This document shows positions 32,989-37,539 of a stretch of 37,539 nt of DNA, piece by piece. The stretch spans positions 1 through 37,539 of the forward strand of contig NZ_JAAXKY010000068.1 in the NCBI RefSeq assembly GCF_012911925.1, written 5' to 3'. This DNA comes from Pseudonocardia xinjiangensis. GTDB taxonomy: Bacteria > Actinomycetota > Actinomycetes > Mycobacteriales > Pseudonocardiaceae. Both the position numbers and the translations under genes were made by a program. The notes beneath the pieces were generated by a model. It was not told the DNA's origin, made no database searches, and worked only from the letters and a program-made list of their open reading frames with translations. How positions within the stretch are numbered: the stretch's first letter is position 1; the number at the start of each line of letters is the position of its first letter.

Positions 32989-35900
32989 TCAGCTCACCCT
33001 CGGGGTGGCGCGCGCACCGAAGTGCACGTACCGCTGGCCGGTGGGCAGCTCGTAGAACGTCACGGGGAACCAGCTCTGCACCGAGCCGGGCAGCTGCACC
33101 AGGAAGAGGTTCTCCTCGACCGGCACCAGCGCGTACTCCTGCGTCTCATCGGGGACCAGCTCGGCGAGCGGGCCGATCACCGTCGTCCGCATCACGGGCC
33201 CGTCCGGGCCTTCGGCGACCTCGACCCGGACGCCCGCCCGCTCGTAGGTGCCCACGTGCCGGGACACGTCCACGGACACGGGCTCGGCCGGTGGGGTCGG
33301 CAGTCGGGGCAGCTCGACGTCGACGAGCTCGGCGAAGATCTCGCGGTAGAGGTCTTCGTGCAGGTCACGGTTGTTGCCGCCGTTGGTGAGCAGCGCGACG
33401 GCGAACCCGTGCGACGGGAGCAGCTCCAAGAAGGCCGCCTGCCCGACCGTGTTGCCGCCGTGCCCGATGACGCGGTGGCCGCCCCAGTCGTTCCGGATCC
33501 ACCCGAGGCCCCACGAGTCGCCGAGCGTGTGCTTGTCGGGCAGGTCGGCCTGCTTGGACGCCATCTCCGCGGCGGCCTCCTCGCTGAGCAGCCGGGTGCC
33601 GTCGGGCGCGAGGCCACCGGTCAGGTGCAGGCGGGCGAAGCCGAGCAGGTCGGCGACGGTCGAGTTGATCAGCCCGGCCGGACCTGCCGACCGCTGGAGC
33701 GTCCAGACAGGAGCCCGGACGGGGTCGGCGCCGGGCTCACCGATGTGCCCCACCGCGGCCCGGTGCAGCAGCGCCTCCTCCGGCAGCGTGCTCGTGCGCC
33801 GCAGCCCCAGCGGCTCGAAGATCCGCTTGCGCACTGCCTCGTCCCACGTGCCGCCGATGATCTTCTCGATCACCCGCCCGGCCAGCGAGAACCCCGAGTT
33901 GCAGTACGACCAGGTGGCGCCGAGCGGGTGGTTCTGCGCCACGTCGACGAGCTGCGCCACGTACTTCTCGAGGTTGTCGTCGCCGCGCCCGGTGTCGGTG
34001 AAGACGTCACCGTCGATCCCGCTGGTGTGGGTCAGCAGGTGCCGCATCGTCACCCCCTTCGTGGCGTCCGGGTCGGCGAGCCGCAGCTCGGGAAGCACCT
34101 CGACGATCGGGACGTCGAGGTCGAGCAGGCCCTCGTCGACGAGCTGCATCACGATGGTCGTCGTCCAGACCTTGGTGATCGACCCGATCTGGAACACCGA
34201 GTCGGGTGTGGTCTCGACACCGGTGTCGACGTTCAGCACGCCGTGCGCGGCCTCGACGAGCTCGTCGTCGCCGCCAGGGTGCAGGCGCAGGATCCCGAGG
34301 GTGGCGCCAGGGACACCGTAGCGCGCGGCCAGCGCGGTGAGCCGCCGCTGCCAGTGCGCGGCGTCGATGCGCGGACGGCGCGGACCGGCGGCGTCACCGG
34401 CGTACTGCTCGACCCAGTCGAGGACCCGGCGGTTGACGTCGATCCGGTGGGAGGGACGGCCTTCGAGGATGAAGATGTGCGAGCCCTCCGGGTAGAGCAC
34501 CAGCCGGGTCAGGACACCCTGCTCCCGCAGCGCCGTGTGCCACTGCTGGGCCTGGCCGACCGGGCAGAGCAGGTCGGCCCCGCCGTGCACGATCAGCGTC
34601 GGCGTGCGCACCCGGTCGACGTGGGTCAACGGGGACATCGCGGCGTACCGCTCGCTGCCCTCCCCCCACGGGCGCGCACCCAGCTCGTGCGCGCTGAGGA
34701 AGTGCCCCTCGTCGGAGGTGCCCGCCATGCTCGTGAGGTCGGTGACCACGCCACCCGCCACGGCGGCGGCGAACCGGTCGTCGCGGCTGGTCAGGTAGCA
34801 GGTCATGAAGCCGCCATAGCTGTAGCCGGCCACGGCGAGCCGCCGCGGGTCGGCGGTCCCGTCGGCGACGAGGTCGTCGAGCGGCTCCAGGAAGTCCTTC
34901 GCGTCGGCCTCGCCCCACCCGCCGCGGACCGCGTCGAAGAACTGCTCGCCGTAGCCGTCGCTGCCGCGCGGGTTGAGCAGCAGCACCGTCCAGCCGCGGG
35001 CGACCAGCTCCTGGTGGTAGAGGTGCACCTCGTCGGCAGCGGCGTTCCACGCGTTGTGCGGGCCGCCGTGGACGTCCAGCAGCAGCGGCTGCGGCCCCGG
35101 TTCGGCGGCCGGGTCCCGGATCAGCCAGCCCTGCACGACGGTACCGTCGGAGATCGTGAACTCCCGCTCCTCGCGGGCGAAGAGCTCGACGTCCGCGAGG
35201 TCCGCGCCGTGCTCGGTCCGGACGGTCTCCGCGCCGGTGGCGAGGTCGACCGCGACGATCTCGCCGAAGGACGTCGGCGTGCCCAGCGCCACGACGGCCG
35301 CGCCGCCCGCCACGGAGAGGCCCTGCACGTTGCGCCCGGCCCCGCCGAGCACCGGCCGCGGGGTACCGCCGTCGACAGGCACGGAGTAGAGGTGCGTGCA
35401 GCCCCGCTCCCTGGCGCAGAACAGCACGGTGGCGCCCTCGTCCACGAGCTGGGGAAGCGCGCCCGGGTAGGCGGGGCCGCCCGGCATCACGTTGCGGTCC
35501 AGCGGTGCGGCGAGGTCCACCGGGTCGCCACCGTCGAGCGGCAGCCGCAGCAGCCGGTTGTGGCCGGTCGGTGCTCCGGTCGTGCCCACGACGAGCAGCG
35601 CCGACCCGTCGGCGGTCCATCCGACCGGCCCGCCGACCCCCTCGGTCAGGCCGACCGGTTCGGGGGTGGCGGCGACGGCAGTGACGTCGAGGACGTGCAC
35701 CGGCACCCGCAGCACCAGGTCCGCGTCCCGGGCGGTCGCCGCGGAGAACGCCAGCCGCGTGCTGTCGGGCGACCAGGACGGGCGCCCGGCGTGCCAGTCC
35801 CCGTCGGTGACGCGGCGGCACCGCCGGGTGTCGAGGTCGAGCACGTGCAGGTGGGTGCGCACCGAGCGCAGCAGCCCGGCGCCGTCGGCCTGGAGGTCGA

Positions 35901-36357
35901 GGCGGTCAGCCACCACGGGCGCGGTGTCCCGCCGGGCGCGCGCCTCGTCGCTCTCCCCGGCGTCGGCGGCGAGGTCGACGGCGGCGGCGAACGCGATCCG
36001 CGTGCCGTCCGGGCTCCACACCGGCGCCCCGGCGCCCATCGGCAGTGTGGTCAGTGGCTCGGGCTCGCCACCCCTGACGTCGAGCAGCCACACCTGCGGG
36101 CCCCCGTGGGCGGTGCGCAGGAACGCGACGTGGGTGCCGTCGGGCGACCACGCGGGCGCCGTGTCGGCGGGACCGCGGGTGAGCCTGCGGGGCCGCCCGT
36201 CGCGGGTGCCGACGCCCCAGATCTCCCGGACGGTGCGGTCGGCGTCGGCGTCGGTCGTGCGCAGGACGTAGACGACCTGGCTGCCGTCCGGGGACAGCGC
36301 GGGCTGCTCCGGCACGGCGATCGTCGTGAGGTCGTCGATCAGCTGGCGTCGGGTCAC
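32989..36357 (-). CDS. Fusion of S9 prolyl-oligopeptidase-type peptidase and S12 beta-lactamase/D-aminopeptidase-type domain
   Basis: One unbroken frame of 1122 residues from GTG 36357 (GTGA overlap with the ABC gene). Residues 10-390 are TolB/WD-like propeller repeats (LSPDGSQVVY, WSPDGTHVAF, WSPDGTRIAF, WSPDSTRLAF). Residues 395-655 form an S9 alpha/beta hydrolase with Ser513 (AGYSYGGFMT), Asp595 (HGGADLLCP) and His627 (PEGSHIFI). Residues 667-1010 form a serine beta-lactamase fold with S726-x-x-K729 (QIGSITKVW), Y818-x-N820 (WSYCNSG) and H966-G-G (VIGHGGNTVG). Residues 1020-1120 look like the small beta-barrel that follows D-aminopeptidases. No signal peptide is seen, so it acts in the cytoplasm, on peptides imported by the ABC system. 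S9 enzymes cut L-peptides; S12 members include D-aminopeptidases and D-amino acid amidases. Confidence 0.92.
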   Translation of the reverse strand: MTRRQLIDDLTTIAVPEQPALSPDGSQVVYVLRTTDADADRTVREIWGVGTRDGRPRRLTRGPADTAPAWSPDGTHVAFLRTAHGGPQVWLLDVRGGEPEPLTTLPMGAGAPVWSPDGTRIAFAAAVDLAADAGESDEARARRDTAPVVADRLDLQADGAGLLRSVRTHLHVLDLDTRRCRRVTDGDWHAGRPSWSPDSTRLAFSAATARDADLVLRVPVHVLDVTAVAATPEPVGLTEGVGGPVGWTADGSALLVVGTTGAPTGHNRLLRLPLDGGDPVDLAAPLDRNVMPGGPAYPGALPQLVDEGATVLFCARERGCTHLYSVPVDGGTPRPVLGGAGRNVQGLSVAGGAAVVALGTPTSFGEIVAVDLATGAETVRTEHGADLADVELFAREEREFTISDGTVVQGWLIRDPAAEPGPQPLLLDVHGGPHNAWNAAADEVHLYHQELVARGWTVLLLNPRGSDGYGEQFFDAVRGGWGEADAKDFLEPLDDLVADGTADPRRLAVAGYSYGGFMTCYLTSRDDRFAAAVAGGVVTDLTSMAGTSDEGHFLSAHELGARPWGEGSERYAAMSPLTHVDRVRTPTLIVHGGADLLCPVGQAQQWHTALREQGVLTRLVLYPEGSHIFILEGRPSHRIDVNRRVLDWVEQYAGDAAGPRRPRIDAAHWQRRLTALAARYGVPGATLGILRLHPGGDDELVEAAHGVLNVDTGVETTPDSVFQIGSITKVWTTTIVMQLVDEGLLDLDVPIVEVLPELRLADPDATKGVTMRHLLTHTSGIDGDVFTDTGRGDDNLEKYVAQLVDVAQNHPLGATWSYCNSGFSLAGRVIEKIIGGTWDEAVRKRIFEPLGLRRTSTLPEEALLHRAAVGHIGEPGADPVRAPVWTLQRSAGPAGLINSTVADLLGFARLHLTGGLAPDGTRLLSEEAAAEMASKQADLPDKHTLGDSWGLGWIRNDWGGHRVIGHGGNTVGQAAFLELLPSHGFAVALLTNGGNNRDLHEDLYREIFAELVDVELPRLPTPPAEPVSVDVSRHVGTYERAGVRVEVAEGPDGPVMRTTVIGPLAELVPDETQEYALVPVEENLFLVQLPGSVQSWFPVTFYELPTGQRYVHFGARATPRVS

Positions 36358-37355
36358 CGGGTGCTCCTCGGATCGATGGCGGCGTCGACGGGAACGTCGA
36401 CGCGCTCTGCGTGCTCGGTGGTGTCGGGCGCCGCGAAGTGGCACGCGGCGCGGTGGCGGTGGCCGTCGGCCACGGGCTCGGTGGTCCGGCAGACCTCGCG
36501 GTCGGCGAGCACCAGCGGACCCTGGGGGCAGCGGCGGTGGAACCGGCACCCGGTCGGCGGATGCTGGGGGTCGGCCGGCTCCCCGTCGAGCACGGCGGGT
36601 GGCGCCGCGACGGGTCCGGTCACCGCGGCGAGCAGCTCGCGGGTGTAGGGGTGCTGCGGGTCCAGGAGGACGTCGTCGGCGGTCCCGTACTCGACGATGC
36701 GTCCGAGGTGCATCACCGCGATGTAGTCGCTGACGTACCGCACGACGGCCAGGTCGTGCGAGATGAACAGCATGGAGAGCGCGAGCCGCCGCTGGAGGTC
36801 GCGGACCAGGTTCAGCACCGTGCCCTGTACGGAGACGTCCAGCGCCGAGGTGATCTCGTCGGCGATCACCACGTCCGGGCGCCCGGCCAGCGCCCTGGCC
36901 AGCGCGACCCGCTGGCGCTGCCCCCCGGACAGCTGCGCCGGGTACGTGCCGGCGCGGTCGGCGGGCAGGGCGACCAGGTCGAGCAGCCGGGCGACCTCGG
37001 CCTGGCGGGCGCCCCGGCCGCGCACGCTGCCGCGGGGCAGCGCCTCCGCGATCGACGCGCCGACGGTCATGCGGGGGTCCAGCGAGGAGTACGGGTCCTG
37101 GAACACCATCTGGAGCGGGCGGCGACCCCGGGTGTGGTGCCGCAGCGGTTGCCCGTCCAGCAGGATGGCACCGCCCGCGATCGGGGTCAGACCGACCGCG
37201 GCCCGCGCGAGCGTCGACTTGCCCGACCCGGACTCCCCGACGAGGCCGACGACCGACCCGGCCGGGACCGTGAGGTCCACGCGTTCGACCGCGGTCAGGC
37301 CACGCCTGCGGCCGCCGAACCGGACGGTGACGTCCTCCAGGCGCAGCTCACTCAT
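36354..37355 (-). CDS. Dipeptide/oligopeptide ABC transporter ATP-binding protein (DppF/OppF type)
   Basis: 333 residues from ATG 37355. Walker A GLVGESGSGKSTLARAAVG, Q-loop in MVFQDPYSSLDPRMTVG, signature AQLSGGQRQRVALARALAGR, Walker B DVVIADEITSALDVS and the H-loop ISHDLAVVRYVSD. The C-terminal oligopeptide-specific extension with cysteine-rich CRFHRRCPQGPLVLADREVC is present. It powers uptake of peptides through a permease encoded to the right of the window. It overlaps the upstream ATPase gene by 8 bases and the fused peptidase by 4. An in-frame ATG at 37364 is less likely. Confidence 0.94.
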   Translation of the reverse strand: MSELRLEDVTVRFGGRRRGLTAVERVDLTVPAGSVVGLVGESGSGKSTLARAAVGLTPIAGGAILLDGQPLRHHTRGRRPLQMVFQDPYSSLDPRMTVGASIAEALPRGSVRGRGARQAEVARLLDLVALPADRAGTYPAQLSGGQRQRVALARALAGRPDVVIADEITSALDVSVQGTVLNLVRDLQRRLALSMLFISHDLAVVRYVSDYIAVMHLGRIVEYGTADDVLLDPQHPYTRELLAAVTGPVAAPPAVLDGEPADPQHPPTGCRFHRRCPQGPLVLADREVCRTTEPVADGHRHRAACHFAAPDTTEHAERVDVPVDAAIDPRSTR

Positions 37356-37539
37356 GGACACCACCGATCCGGACGGCGACGGGCGCGCCCGGCCGCCCCG
37401 CGACGTCGGCGTGCCAGCACGCGACCCGCCGGCTGCGGTCGTCTGACAGGAGCGGCGGTTCGACGTCCCGGCAGCGGTCGTCGGCGAGGCCGCAGCGCGG
37501 GGCGAACGCGCAGCCGGCCGGCCACCGGGCGGGGTCGGG
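37348..37539 (-). CDS. Dipeptide/oligopeptide ABC transporter ATP-binding protein (DppD/OppD type), C-terminal fragment
   Basis: Only the last 63 codons are inside the window. They carry the oligopeptide transporter C-terminal signature: PARWPAGCAFAPRC, then DDRCRDVEPPLL and VACWHADV, with the conserved cysteines. The stop lies within the first codons of the next ATPase gene (ATGAGTGA). It is the DppD/OppD partner that forms the ATPase pair with the downstream protein. The Walker motifs are outside. Confidence 0.88.
   Translation of the reverse strand, partial: PDPARWPAGCAFAPRCGLADDRCRDVEPPLLSDDRSRRVACWHADVAGRPGAPVAVRIGGVHE

Noticed and set aside
31732..36648. Plus-strand open frame of 1638 codons opposite the peptidase operon
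   Set aside because: Arg/Gly/Val/His-rich shadow translation with no domain features. The minus strand carries clear enzymes with complete active sites across the same stretch.

Overview
This is a GC-rich actinobacterial chromosome segment, most likely from the Pseudonocardiaceae (a Pseudonocardia or Amycolatopsis relative). The evidence is the gene order argS-lysA-hom-thrC-thrB-rho, frequent GTG starts, a deazaflavin (F420)-type oxidoreductase, and a racemase with the length and catalytic numbering of the Amycolatopsis N-acylamino acid racemase. The genus is an inference.

Region 1 (1-8892) is conserved core. On the minus strand, argS, lysA, hom, thrC and thrB lead towards rho, whose 5' end lies at the left edge. 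On the plus strand, a DUF3105 membrane-anchored protein and a DUF305 protein overlap by ATGA and precede a complete tRNA-Arg(CCG).

Region 2 (about 8843-17605) looks like a decayed integrated element in that tRNA. A tyrosine integrase with an in-frame stop sits beside the intact tRNA. A mutated copy of the tRNA 3' half plus its downstream hairpin lies 8643 bp away, as an ungapped direct repeat of about 120 bp. Between them are small catabolic genes in several states of erosion: a methyltransferase, two alpha/beta hydrolases, a headless aldo/keto reductase, an IclR regulator with an internal deletion, and an esterase(frameshifted)-SDR-TetR operon behind a strong palindromic operator.

Region 3 (17.6-28.0 kb) is a set of redox and regulatory genes: a truncated hydrolase butted against an HxlR regulator, an FAD monooxygenase, an AraC/NmrA divergent pair, a PPOX-fold protein and an F420-type oxidoreductase. 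It also holds an ECF42-type sigma factor with its DGPF/YCII partner. Three intergenic sites with the same spacing (TGTCRA-N16-CCGW) precede a DUF998 gene, a DUF1579 gene and a dihydrofolate-reductase-like gene, and define a likely local ECF42 regulon. A LexA-like protease-repressor and a methyltransferase end this part.

Region 4 (28.0-37.5 kb) is the most interesting. It is a tightly overlapping minus-strand operon: dipeptide ABC ATPases, a 1122-residue fusion of an S9 prolyl-oligopeptidase-type peptidase with an S12 beta-lactamase/D-aminopeptidase-type domain, an M20 hydrolase, a GNAT acyltransferase and an N-acylamino acid racemase. A PucR-type regulator follows. The last three enzymes match the N-succinylation/racemisation/desuccinylation route that turns D-amino acids irreversibly into L-amino acids. 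The operon as a whole reads as uptake and full digestion of peptides with mixed L and D residues.
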